Shown here one piece after another: positions 42,189 through 49,817 of a stretch of 64,000 bases of DNA. The stretch's first letter is position 1; each line of letters begins with the position of its first letter. The notes beneath the pieces are model-generated. The model was not told where the DNA came from. It did not search any database and was given only the letters and a program-made list of their open reading frames with translations. This stretch comes from an uncultured Muribaculaceae bacterium (GTDB lineage: Bacteria > Bacteroidota > Bacteroidia > Bacteroidales > Muribaculaceae): assembly GCA_910587915.1 (NCBI GenBank), contig CAJUOB010000006.1:54471-118470 (forward strand). Reading direction: 5' to 3'. Both the position numbers and the translations under genes were made by a program.

Positions 42189-43679
42189 TTAAAAGTAGCG
42201 GCCAAGATCGGCATTACGCATGTCGCCGGTTTCGGTAAATGCCTGATGCAGTGCGAAAGATGCGCTGAGCGAGTGAGGAGTCTGGCCGACACCACGCTTG
42301 AGGTAGTCGGTGAGCACCTCGCGGTACATCGGATGCGCGCAGTTGGCAATGATAGTTTCGGCGCGCTGAACAGGATCCTTGCCACGAAGGTCGGCGATAC
42401 CTTGATCGGTGACGATAACATCGACAGAGTGCTCGCTGTGGTCGGCATGTGCAACCATAGGCACGATGTTGCTGATAGCACCGCCCTTGGTGATCGACGG
42501 GCAGCTGAATATCGACAGGTATGCGTTGCGGGTGAAGTCGCCCGAGCCACCGATACCATTCATCATCTTGGTACCGAGCACATGTGTGGAGTTCACCGCA
42601 CCAAAGATGTCAGCCTCGAGAGCTGTATTCATGGCAATGACACCGATACGGCGGATAACCTCGGGATTGTTCGAGATTTCTGCGGGACGCATCAGAATCT
42701 TGTCGTGGAAGAAGGAGATATCAGAGAAGAGCTTCTCTTCGGTCTGGTCGGAGAAGGTCATGGAGCATGTGCTCGCAAAGGTACACTTACCTTTCTTGAG
42801 GAGCTCGAGCACGGCATCCTGAATCACCTCGGTATACATCATGAAGTTGGGCAGTTCCTTGCTTTCACCCAGGTCGTAGAGCACGGCATTGGCCACATTG
42901 CCCACACCCGACTGAAGGGGAAGGAATTCCTTGGGAAGACGGCCGGCCTTGTATTCACCCACCAGGAAGCGGACCACGTTGCTGCCGATCTGAGTCGACA
43001 CTTCATCGGGAGCGGTGAAGGGCTTCACGCAGTCGTAGGAGTCGGTACGGACTATACCCACTACCTTGGCAGGATCTACCTTGAGGATGGGCGAACCAAC
43101 ACGATCGTTGGCTGCATAGATAGGTATTTCGCGACGGTAAGGCGGATCGAGAGGCATGTAGATGTCGTGCATGCCCAGAAGTGCCTTGGGTAGCTTGGCG
43201 TTCAGTTCTATGAAAATCTTTTTAGCCATGGCTGCATATGTGGGTACATTGCCCACACCGCATCCGAGCACGATTTCGCCGGAATCGGTTATATCGGCGG
43301 CCTCAATGATGGCGAAGTCGATTTCGCCATATGTGCCGTAGCGCATTTCCTGAGCCATTTCCGACAGATGGCGGTCGTTGTAGTGGCAATCGTGCGCATT
43401 GATGCGTTTGCGCAGATCGGGTACGTTCTGATAGGGTGCGCGCATGTTGTATGCATTTGCACGCGACAGCACGCCATCTACGTGGTCGCTGGTAGAAGCA
43501 CCCGTAAACATATTTACTTTGAAAGGCTTGCCGGCCTCATGCTCGCGCACGGCTTTTTCGGCAAGAGCCTCGGTGATTGCTTTGGGAGTGCCGGGAGCGG
43601 TGAAGCCCGAGAGGCCTATGGTAGCTCCATTATGAATCATCTCGGCAGCTTCCTGAGCTGTGATGTAATTGAATGCCAT
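42189..43679 (-). CDS. Succinate-type CoA transferase (acetyl-CoA hydrolase/transferase family)
   Basis: A 496-residue class I CoA transferase of the Ach1/Cat1/SCACT type, normal in length. The N-terminal part has IHNGATIGLSGFTAPGTPKA, the middle GCGVGNVPTYAAMA and LPLQSGVGNVANAVL. The C-terminal domain has GIGGSGDFTRNAYLSIF and VIVTDQGIADLRGKDP. Likely moves CoA between acetyl-CoA and succinate or propionate-pathway acids during fermentation. The exact acid pair cannot be read. It follows a small membrane protein gene by 43 nt and ends at a strong terminator. Confidence 0.9.
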   Translation of the reverse strand: MAFNYITAQEAAEMIHNGATIGLSGFTAPGTPKAITEALAEKAVREHEAGKPFKVNMFTGASTSDHVDGVLSRANAYNMRAPYQNVPDLRKRINAHDCHYNDRHLSEMAQEMRYGTYGEIDFAIIEAADITDSGEIVLGCGVGNVPTYAAMAKKIFIELNAKLPKALLGMHDIYMPLDPPYRREIPIYAANDRVGSPILKVDPAKVVGIVRTDSYDCVKPFTAPDEVSTQIGSNVVRFLVGEYKAGRLPKEFLPLQSGVGNVANAVLYDLGESKELPNFMMYTEVIQDAVLELLKKGKCTFASTCSMTFSDQTEEKLFSDISFFHDKILMRPAEISNNPEVIRRIGVIAMNTALEADIFGAVNSTHVLGTKMMNGIGGSGDFTRNAYLSIFSCPSITKGGAISNIVPMVAHADHSEHSVDVIVTDQGIADLRGKDPVQRAETIIANCAHPMYREVLTDYLKRGVGQTPHSLSASFALHQAFTETGDMRNADLGRYF

Positions 43680-43722
43680 TGAATTATGCGGTATAAATTG
43701 GTTTTTAAAGAGTATAGACCGG

Positions 43723-44091
43723 TTAGAATTTGCGACGCAGTATCTCGCTCCAGATTATAGCCTTGCGAAGATCGCCACCGGGGACCGGAGGCACTCTGCG
43801 TGCTTGCACCACCGGAGCCGCCATCGGCTTGTCGGCCGTCACCCGCACCCCCTCTTCAGGAAGTGCTGTCGGCGAAACCGTCGCCGCATGCTCAGGTGCA
43901 GCCTTTGGCTCTGTGGCTACACGTGGAGAAGGCGACACATGGACAGTACGCTTCGGACGCTGCTCCTTAGGAGCCTTAACAGCTCCCACACGACCGTTGC
44001 TTGCGCCTTTCGACGCATTCTTTTTCTCCGTACTCTTCTCTATGAGAAAAATAATGAGACCTACGGCTATGGGAACAATCAGTGATTCCAC
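43723..44091 (-). CDS. Small membrane protein with C-terminal LRKAIIWSEILRRKF tail (GTG start)
   Basis: 122 residues starting at GTG 44091. One N-terminal membrane helix (SLIVPIAVGLIIFLIE) is followed by a basic, Ala/Pro-rich disordered region. The conserved end GGDLRKAIIWSEILRRKF recurs in small Bacteroidetes proteins of unknown function. The ATG 69 nt upstream is rejected because the consensus promoter (44111-44142) would start transcription near 44104, inside that longer frame. It lies 43 nt ahead of the CoA transferase and is probably co-transcribed with it. Confidence 0.65.
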   Translation of the reverse strand: MESLIVPIAVGLIIFLIEKSTEKKNASKGASNGRVGAVKAPKEQRPKRTVHVSPSPRVATEPKAAPEHAATVSPTALPEEGVRVTADKPMAAPVVQARRVPPVPGGDLRKAIIWSEILRRKF

Positions 44092-44100
44092 GCTTTTTTG

Positions 44101-44108
44101 TAATTTTG
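44101..44108 (+). promoter_or_regulatory. -7 promoter box for miaB
   Basis: TAATTTTG then CA, predicted start near 44115, 39 nt before the miaB ATG. It directly abuts and faces the minus-strand promoter at 44111-44142. Confidence 0.6.
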
Positions 44109-44110
44109 CA

Positions 44111-44142
44111 CAAAAATAGTCAATCTTGTGCAAAGGCACAAA
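44111..44142 (-). promoter_or_regulatory. Consensus promoter for the small membrane protein / CoA transferase
   Basis: Minus-strand -33 TTTG (44139-44142), 20-nt spacer and -7 TATTTTTG (44111-44118). Predicted start near 44104, 13 nt before the GTG at 44091. Confidence 0.75.
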
Positions 44143-44153
44143 TATTTTATGCA

Positions 44154-45485
44154 ATGACAACCAACGAAAAGCAACAAAAACAACTATATATCGAGACCTA
44201 TGGCTGCCAGATGAACGTCGCCGATAGCGAAGTGGTGGCTGCCATCATGGAGATGGCCGGATATGCACTTACCGAAAACATCGAAAATGCCGACGCCGTG
44301 CTACTCAACACCTGCTCTATCCGCGACAACGCTGAGCAAAAGATAATATCGCGTCTGAAGGCTCTCGCTGCCGAACGCCGCAAACGCGGACACCTCCTCA
44401 TAGGCGTAATCGGATGTATGGCCGAACGCGTGCAGCGTGATCTCGTGGAAAATCATGGCGTCGATATCGTGGCCGGACCCGATGCATACCTCGACCTACC
44501 CGCTCTATTCGCGTCGGCTGAGGCAGGCGAGCCTGCTGTAAATGTGGAACTGAGCACAACCGAAACCTACCGCGATGTGATGCCCGCAAGAATACCGGGG
44601 CAAACAGTGTCGGGATTCGTGAGCATCATGCGCGGCTGCAACAATTTCTGCTCATATTGCATCGTACCATATACCAGAGGTCGCGAGCGCAGCCGTCCGC
44701 TCGACAGCATCCTTGGCGAAGTCGCCGACCTACGCCGTAGAGGTTTCAAGGAAGTGACCCTGCTTGGACAGAATGTGAACAGCTATCTCGACGGCGACAC
44801 CGATTTCGCCGCTCTGCTGGCTGCGGTAGCCGAGGCCGCCCCCGACATGCGTGTGCGCTTCACCACATCGCACCCCAAGGACATGTCCGATGCTATAATC
44901 GATGCAATCGCATCGCACGACAACATATGCCGCCACATCCACCTGCCGGTACAGAGCGGCAGCAACGACGTGCTCCGGGCAATGAACCGAAAATACACCC
45001 GCGAGTGGTATCTCGACCGCATAGCTGCTATCCGCAGCCGCATTCCCGACTGCGGCATATCCACCGACCTCTTCACCGGATTCCATGGTGAAACCGAGCA
45101 GGATTTCGAGCAGACTCTCAGCCTCATGCGCGAAGTAGGTTTCGACTCCGCATTCATGTTCAAATACTCCGAACGACCCGGAACACTCGCCGCACGCACA
45201 ATGCCCGACAACATCTCCGAAGAAGTGAAAATAGAACGCCTGAACCGAATGATAGCACTGCAGGGCGAACTTTCAGCGGCATCGAACCGTGCCGATATCG
45301 GCCGCGAATTCGAAGTCCTCGTCGAAGGCGTTGCTAAGCGAAGCAAAGAGCAGATGGTAGGACGCACAAGCCAGAACAAAACTGCAGTATTCGCCCGCGG
45401 AGATGCTAAAGTAGGCCAGATCCGCCGCGTCCGCGTCCTCGACACCACCTCGGCCACCCTCATTTGCGAGCTCGCCGACGCTTGA
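44154..45485 (+). CDS. miaB: tRNA-2-methylthio-N6-dimethylallyladenosine synthase
   Basis: Radical-SAM methylthiotransferase acting on i6A37 of tRNAs. Start at 44154 (MTTNEKQQKQLYIETYGCQMN); the upstream extension would begin before the promoter. The N-terminal UPF0004 domain has cluster cysteines beginning at Cys18 and in LLNTCSIRDNA and IGCMAER. The radical-SAM CxxxCxxC is in RGCNNFCSYCIV (Cys162, 166, 169). A C-terminal TRAM domain has RTSQNKTAVF. 443 residues, normal length. It converges with the phosphodiesterase-fold gene across a long inverted repeat. Confidence 0.94.
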   Translation: MTTNEKQQKQLYIETYGCQMNVADSEVVAAIMEMAGYALTENIENADAVLLNTCSIRDNAEQKIISRLKALAAERRKRGHLLIGVIGCMAERVQRDLVENHGVDIVAGPDAYLDLPALFASAEAGEPAVNVELSTTETYRDVMPARIPGQTVSGFVSIMRGCNNFCSYCIVPYTRGRERSRPLDSILGEVADLRRRGFKEVTLLGQNVNSYLDGDTDFAALLAAVAEAAPDMRVRFTTSHPKDMSDAIIDAIASHDNICRHIHLPVQSGSNDVLRAMNRKYTREWYLDRIAAIRSRIPDCGISTDLFTGFHGETEQDFEQTLSLMREVGFDSAFMFKYSERPGTLAARTMPDNISEEVKIERLNRMIALQGELSAASNRADIGREFEVLVEGVAKRSKEQMVGRTSQNKTAVFARGDAKVGQIRRVRVLDTTSATLICELADA

Positions 45486-45500
45486 CAAAGCCTGAGGGAA

Positions 45501-45620
45501 AGTTAAGGAAGTTAAGATAGTTAAAGGGGTTAAGAAGATAGTGCGCAGGTAATTACGACCCGCATAGCCACTATTATCTTAACCCCTTTAACTATCTTAA
45601 CTCCTTTAACTCCCTTAACT
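45501..45620. repeat. Long inverted repeat built of GTTAAG/GTTAAA units between convergent genes
   Basis: A 26-bp perfect inverted repeat (45510-45535 and 45577-45602) lies within longer imperfect arms of about 50 nt reaching 45501 and 45620. The arms are tandem GTTAAG/GTTAAA/GGAGTTAA units. It would form a large hairpin in transcripts of either strand and probably terminates both miaB and the gene at 45634. Confidence 0.8.
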
Positions 45621-45633
45621 ATAAACGGCAATA

Positions 45634-46560
45634 CTACTCCAGCACCACCGATATCAGCACCGGGAAGTGATCCGAGGGAGTGCGTGCCTTATATTTCTTA
45701 AGTTTTAGCTCCTGAGGTGCGTTGGCATGCGATTCGCCTTCGCCATCTTCTACCGGCGTACGGTATGTATCGGTCAGCACACCATACTTCAAGACCTCGA
45801 CATTAGGCGACACGAAGATATGGTCAATGCGCGAATCGGTGTAGCGCGACGGCGAATAGCCATTGTAAGTACCGGTCACCTCATACACCATCTTGGCACG
45901 GTCGTGCGAATCATCGAGCAGATCGCCTTCGATTATCGTTGCATACGACGGCGAGAACTGGTCGACATTGAAATCACCCGAAAGGAACATCGGCAACGTG
46001 GCACCAAGGTCGGTGAGGCGCTTCTTTACAAGCTTCGCGCTCTCCACTCGGGCAGTCTTTCCCACATGGTCCATATGAAGGTTGAAGTACAGGAAATCGC
46101 GGCCACTCTCCTTGTGGCGGAAATGGCCCCATGTGCATATGCGCACACACACAGCGTCCCATCCAAGGCCGGGCTTCGAGGGTGTTTCCGACAACCAGAA
46201 ATCGCCATGGTCGATGACATCGAACTTGGAAGTATCGTAGAAAATTGCAGAATGCTCGCCCTCGTCGGCACCATTGTCGCGGCCAACACCGATATACTCA
46301 TAGCCCGGCAGCCGTTTCTTCAGATCTTCGAGCTGCGACTTGAATCCCTCCTGAGTACCGAAAATATCGAACTCATGGAAACGTATAAGATCGGCCACAT
46401 GAGGCACACGCACATCCCAGCCATTGCCGGCACGAGCATCGCTCTCGTTCTGTTGTCGCAGATTATATGTAGCTATATTGAATGCTGCCTTCTGGGCAAA
46501 CATGGCTGCCGACGCCAGCAGCAACGCCGATACAAATGCGAAAATACGGTTTAGTTTCAT
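45634..46560 (-). CDS. Secreted endonuclease/exonuclease/phosphatase-fold protein
   Basis: 308 residues. The start at 46560 (MKLNRIFAFVSALLLASAAMFAQ) gives a signal peptide; the upstream extension runs through a terminator hairpin. The DNase I-like fold shows ATYNLRQQNESDARAGNGWDVR, FGTQEGF with the metal Glu, HMDHVG, LSGDFNVD near 220, SRIDHIFVSPNVEV and the final TPSDHFPVLI with its His. The family includes phosphodiesterases, sphingomyelinase-like and phosphatase enzymes. Exported members often act on phosphoesters outside the cytoplasm. It lies just beyond the terminator of the glp/GH operon, so it has its own transcription (-7 box at 46585-46592). Confidence 0.85.
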   Translation of the reverse strand: MKLNRIFAFVSALLLASAAMFAQKAAFNIATYNLRQQNESDARAGNGWDVRVPHVADLIRFHEFDIFGTQEGFKSQLEDLKKRLPGYEYIGVGRDNGADEGEHSAIFYDTSKFDVIDHGDFWLSETPSKPGLGWDAVCVRICTWGHFRHKESGRDFLYFNLHMDHVGKTARVESAKLVKKRLTDLGATLPMFLSGDFNVDQFSPSYATIIEGDLLDDSHDRAKMVYEVTGTYNGYSPSRYTDSRIDHIFVSPNVEVLKYGVLTDTYRTPVEDGEGESHANAPQELKLKKYKARTPSDHFPVLISVVLE

Positions 46561-46584
46561 AGTATTTGAGTTGAATGTTTCCCA

Positions 46585-46592
46585 CAAAAATA
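46585..46592 (-). promoter_or_regulatory. -7 promoter box for the phosphodiesterase-fold gene
   Basis: Minus-strand TATTTTTG directly touching the terminator stem. The predicted start is about 20 nt before the ATG at 46560. The -33 position falls inside the hairpin and has no TTTG. Confidence 0.45.
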
Positions 46593-46634
46593 ACTCAAGT
46601 TTTGCAAAGTACATTGCCTTTGCAAAACTTGAGT
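46593..46634 (-). terminator. Terminator with perfect 17-bp stem after the glp/GH operon
   Basis: 46593-46609 and 46618-46634 are exact complements (17 bp) around an 8-nt loop. A T-rich stretch follows on the minus strand. Located 22 nt after the GH36 stop at 46657. Confidence 0.88.
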
Positions 46635-46656
46635 ACAATTTTGTCTGCTATGGATA

Positions 46657-48873
46657 CTACTGAGCCTCGAGATAGAGCACACGGCTGCCCCACTCGTTCT
46701 TATCGGCCTTTGCCACATTGTAGTTCTGCGGCATCTCAAGGCCGTTATCCATAAGATACTTGCCGGTGAAAACTTTTCCCTCGTAGGAAAGCGGCTTGAT
46801 ATCGATGGAGTTCAGTTCCTTCACTTTATAGAGTCGGTCGGGATCGAGACCGGCCATTGTCACACGGGGCAGCTGCTGATTGCGGAACGACTCCGTCTTC
46901 CACCAATAGTACACAGCCTTATCCTTGCCGGGAGTCACATACATGAGCGATGCAACACCCTTGCCGTCGTATGGCGACTGCAGACGGTATATATCGCCGT
47001 CAACAAGCACCGGACGCACCAAAGTCTTGTACTCCCCTATCGCCTTACGGCACATCGCCTTCTCGGCATCTGTCATCTCCGAAGGCTGCATTTCCATGCC
47101 AAGACGGCCGCTCATGGCCACATCGATGCGGTATTTCATGGGGATACGTCGCTGTGTCTGGTGGTTAGGCGACGCACTTATGTGGCTGGCCATGGTAGTG
47201 GGCGGGAAGAAATAGCTGTCGCCCCACTGCAGGAACACACGCTGTAAAGCATCGGTATTGTCGCTCACCCAGAACTCATCGAACCAAGGGAGCACACCGT
47301 AGTTGGCACGGCCACCACCACTGGCACAAGCCTGGATTGTCACGTCGGGATACTTGGCACGGATACGGTCAAGAGCCTTGGCCAGACCCTTGTGGTAGTC
47401 GATATACAGATGACTCTGGCGGTCGGGCGAAAGATACTGCGACCCATGATTACGCACTGCCATATTAGCATCCCATTTTATATAGTCGATTTCCGGATAT
47501 TTGGTCATGAGTGTATCCACCACCTCGAATACCAGATCCTGAACCTTCGGATTGGCCATATCGAGCACCAGCTGTGTACCGCCGCGACCATACACGGGCT
47601 TGCGGTTCGAGGGCACCAGCACATACTCCGGATGCTTCTCGTACATCTCACTCAGACTGTTTGTCATCTCCGGTTCTATCCATATACCGAATTCTATACC
47701 CTTGGACTTAGCAGTGTCGATAAGACCCTGTATGCCACCGGGCAACTTACGTGTATCCACAATCCAGTCACCGAGGCTTGTCTTGCTGTTGTCGCGCGGA
47801 TATTTCACGCCGAACCATCCGTCGTCCATCACAAACAGTTCTCCTCCAAGGTCGGCAATATCTCCCATCATACGGTTCATTCCGGCCTCATCGATATCGA
47901 AATATACACCTTCCCAGCTATTGAGGAGCACCTTGCGGGGCACATCGCCATGAGCTATCTTATGCTTGCGGGCCCAACGGTGGAAATTACGGCTCACGCC
48001 ACCCAAACCTTCATCGGAGTAACTCAGAGCAAGTTCGGGAGTGGCAAAAACCTCGCCTTTCTTGATTTTATATGCCGAGTTCTCCTCGTTTATACCGGCG
48101 AAGAAATGATGGAAGTCAGTGTGGTCGGTATCGAAGCGGAGTTTATAGTTACCGCTATAGCACAACGCCGCACCGATCACCCGGCCACTGTTCTCGGCCG
48201 GTTCGCCATCGAGGCTAAGCATCACCTCCGAATGCGCCGTGTGAGAATTGCGCACACCGTCTTTATTCTTTATCACCTTCATGCCATGGGTCAACGGCTC
48301 GGTCTCAAGGTGTCCTTCGTTGTGGTTTGTGCCATAGAGATGCGACATCCACACATCGCCGTAGCGCACCGGCAGGTAGCCCGATGCGAACTGCGACAGA
48401 GTGACCTCACCCTTTTCACCATGACTGATTTCCGTCCAGGTCTCAATCACTTCATCGCCCGGATATGTGCGATAGTTCACATCTACATAGAACGGATAGT
48501 AGCTGTCGCGAAGCTTCAAGGTGGTAATATCGGCACCGTCGCGTTTGGTTCGCGATACTCCGTCGACAACCAGGTCGAGAGTCATATTGCCGTCGGCATG
48601 TGTGGCGGCAATGGCTGTCTCGCTTGTGGTGGTCATACCATAAGCCGGATATGCATCGTGCGAGGCGCCGACAGCACCCTTCAACTGATCGAAACGATCT
48701 TTATCGCTTATCTTGGCACCATAGTAGAGATGCTTGAGTTTCTTTCCCTTGTTGGCGTCGAGAACCAACGACGACGATGGAGTCGAAATCTCGACTATCT
48801 CGGCAAAAGCAGGAATGGCAGGCCCGGCAACCAGCGCCAGAACTGCCATCCAGCCTGAAATATATTTTTTCAT
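46657..48873 (-). CDS. GH36 alpha-galactosidase, exported
   Basis: 738 residues starting at 48873 (MKKYISGWMAVLALVAG, signal peptide). The start overlaps the HAD stop as TGATG. The longer upstream frame lies inside the HAD gene. Clan GH-D features: an N-terminal beta-sandwich with PVRYGDVWMSHLYG, then a catalytic barrel with LGGELFVMDDGWFG, the nucleophile Asp468 in IKWDAN, CASGGGRANYG, and the acid/base Asp538 in WVSDNTDA. GH36 enzymes of this layout remove terminal alpha-galactose from oligosaccharides or glycolipids. Last gene of the seven-gene glp/GH operon. Confidence 0.92.
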   Translation of the reverse strand: MKKYISGWMAVLALVAGPAIPAFAEIVEISTPSSSLVLDANKGKKLKHLYYGAKISDKDRFDQLKGAVGASHDAYPAYGMTTTSETAIAATHADGNMTLDLVVDGVSRTKRDGADITTLKLRDSYYPFYVDVNYRTYPGDEVIETWTEISHGEKGEVTLSQFASGYLPVRYGDVWMSHLYGTNHNEGHLETEPLTHGMKVIKNKDGVRNSHTAHSEVMLSLDGEPAENSGRVIGAALCYSGNYKLRFDTDHTDFHHFFAGINEENSAYKIKKGEVFATPELALSYSDEGLGGVSRNFHRWARKHKIAHGDVPRKVLLNSWEGVYFDIDEAGMNRMMGDIADLGGELFVMDDGWFGVKYPRDNSKTSLGDWIVDTRKLPGGIQGLIDTAKSKGIEFGIWIEPEMTNSLSEMYEKHPEYVLVPSNRKPVYGRGGTQLVLDMANPKVQDLVFEVVDTLMTKYPEIDYIKWDANMAVRNHGSQYLSPDRQSHLYIDYHKGLAKALDRIRAKYPDVTIQACASGGGRANYGVLPWFDEFWVSDNTDALQRVFLQWGDSYFFPPTTMASHISASPNHQTQRRIPMKYRIDVAMSGRLGMEMQPSEMTDAEKAMCRKAIGEYKTLVRPVLVDGDIYRLQSPYDGKGVASLMYVTPGKDKAVYYWWKTESFRNQQLPRVTMAGLDPDRLYKVKELNSIDIKPLSYEGKVFTGKYLMDNGLEMPQNYNVAKADKNEWGSRVLYLEAQ

Positions 48874-49730
48874 CAGGATTTGGATTCGATTAATAATTTG
48901 CCAAATACAGATATGTCGCGGGCTGTGAGCAGTGGCGGATTCTCGGCCTCGAGAGCTGTCTGCAGAGTGGTCTCGCCCGACAACACAAGCACACCGAAGG
49001 CACCTGCATTCTGTGCCATCGCCACATCGGTGTATATGCGGTCGCCGCACATGGCGATTTCCTCGGCTTTAAGACCGTAGCGGTACATTATGCCCGAGAG
49101 CATATCGGGATTGGGCTTACCGATCACAAGGTCGGGGCAGCGGCCGGTGGCATGCTCTATGCACTTGCACAGCGAGCCACAGTCCACGAGCACCGTCGGA
49201 AGGTCGGTCGGACACACACGGTCGGGATTTGTGGCGATATAGGGAATACCCTGCGCGGCCAGCCACGATGCATGGCACAAGCGCTCGTAGGTGAGAGTGG
49301 TGTCGAAAGCCACCAGAAGCAGGTCGGGCATATCGGCAGCATCAATGGCTGTCATCTCATAGCCGGCTTCCTCGAATTCCTTGATCATCGACGGCGTACC
49401 GGTGGCAAATATGCGCTTCACTTCCGGCATCTTCTCCTTCAGATACTCAATGGTTGCCACCGCGGTTGTATACATCTGGTCGGGAGTAGCCTCTATTCCA
49501 AGTTTCTCAAGTTTCTTCAGATAGTCCACACGGCTACGGGTCGGATTATTGGTAAGGAAAGAATAGCCGATACCATTGTCGGTCAATTCCTTCAGAAAAT
49601 CCTTTGTGAACGGGAACAGCTGAGACCCCATATAGATGGTACCATCCATATCGAGTGCCACATGTTTGATTTTGCGGCAAGCCGCCATAAGCTCGTCGTG
49701 ACTCAGCGGCGTTATATATTCTTTTTCCAT
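48873..49730 (-). CDS. HAD-IIA family phosphatase (NagD-like)
   Basis: 285 residues, cytoplasmic. HAD motif I is VALDMDGTIYMG (Asp27, Asp29), a class IIA cap follows, motif II lies in YSFLTNNPTRSR, and motif III/IV in VIGKPNPDML and MCGDRIYTDVAMA. The family includes NagD, phosphoglycolate phosphatase and known glycerol-3-phosphate phosphatases. The location between glpT and GH36 in a glycerol-phosphate operon makes a glycerol-phosphate or sugar-phosphate substrate plausible, but this is inference. It overlaps GH36 by one base. Confidence 0.85.
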   Translation of the reverse strand: MEKEYITPLSHDELMAACRKIKHVALDMDGTIYMGSQLFPFTKDFLKELTDNGIGYSFLTNNPTRSRVDYLKKLEKLGIEATPDQMYTTAVATIEYLKEKMPEVKRIFATGTPSMIKEFEEAGYEMTAIDAADMPDLLLVAFDTTLTYERLCHASWLAAQGIPYIATNPDRVCPTDLPTVLVDCGSLCKCIEHATGRCPDLVIGKPNPDMLSGIMYRYGLKAEEIAMCGDRIYTDVAMAQNAGAFGVLVLSGETTLQTALEAENPPLLTARDISVFGKLLIESKS

Positions 49731-49748
49731 TTGCGTTTACTTTTTAAA

Positions 49749-49785
49749 AGTTTATGGCCTATAGCACGGCTATAAACCATAAACT
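49749..49785 (-). repeat. Inverted repeat hairpin between glpT and the HAD gene
   Basis: AGTTTATGGCCTATAGC (49749-49765) pairs with 49769-49785 except for two central mismatches, with a 3-nt loop. There is no T tract. It may attenuate, stabilise or process the operon mRNA. Confidence 0.6.
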
Positions 49786-49817
49786 GTATATTCCCTGATT
49801 TTAAACACTAAATCGAA

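Noticed and set aside
46593..46634. Operator or insertion-sequence end formed by the 17-bp inverted repeat
   Set aside because: The position just after the last gene of a long operon and the T-rich stretch on the minus strand fit an intrinsic terminator. There is no transposase or target duplication.
48874..49050. N-terminal extension of the GH36 frame by 59 residues
   Set aside because: It lies wholly inside the HAD phosphatase gene and gives Arg/Cys-rich sequence. The ATG at 48873 yields a signal peptide and overlaps the HAD stop.
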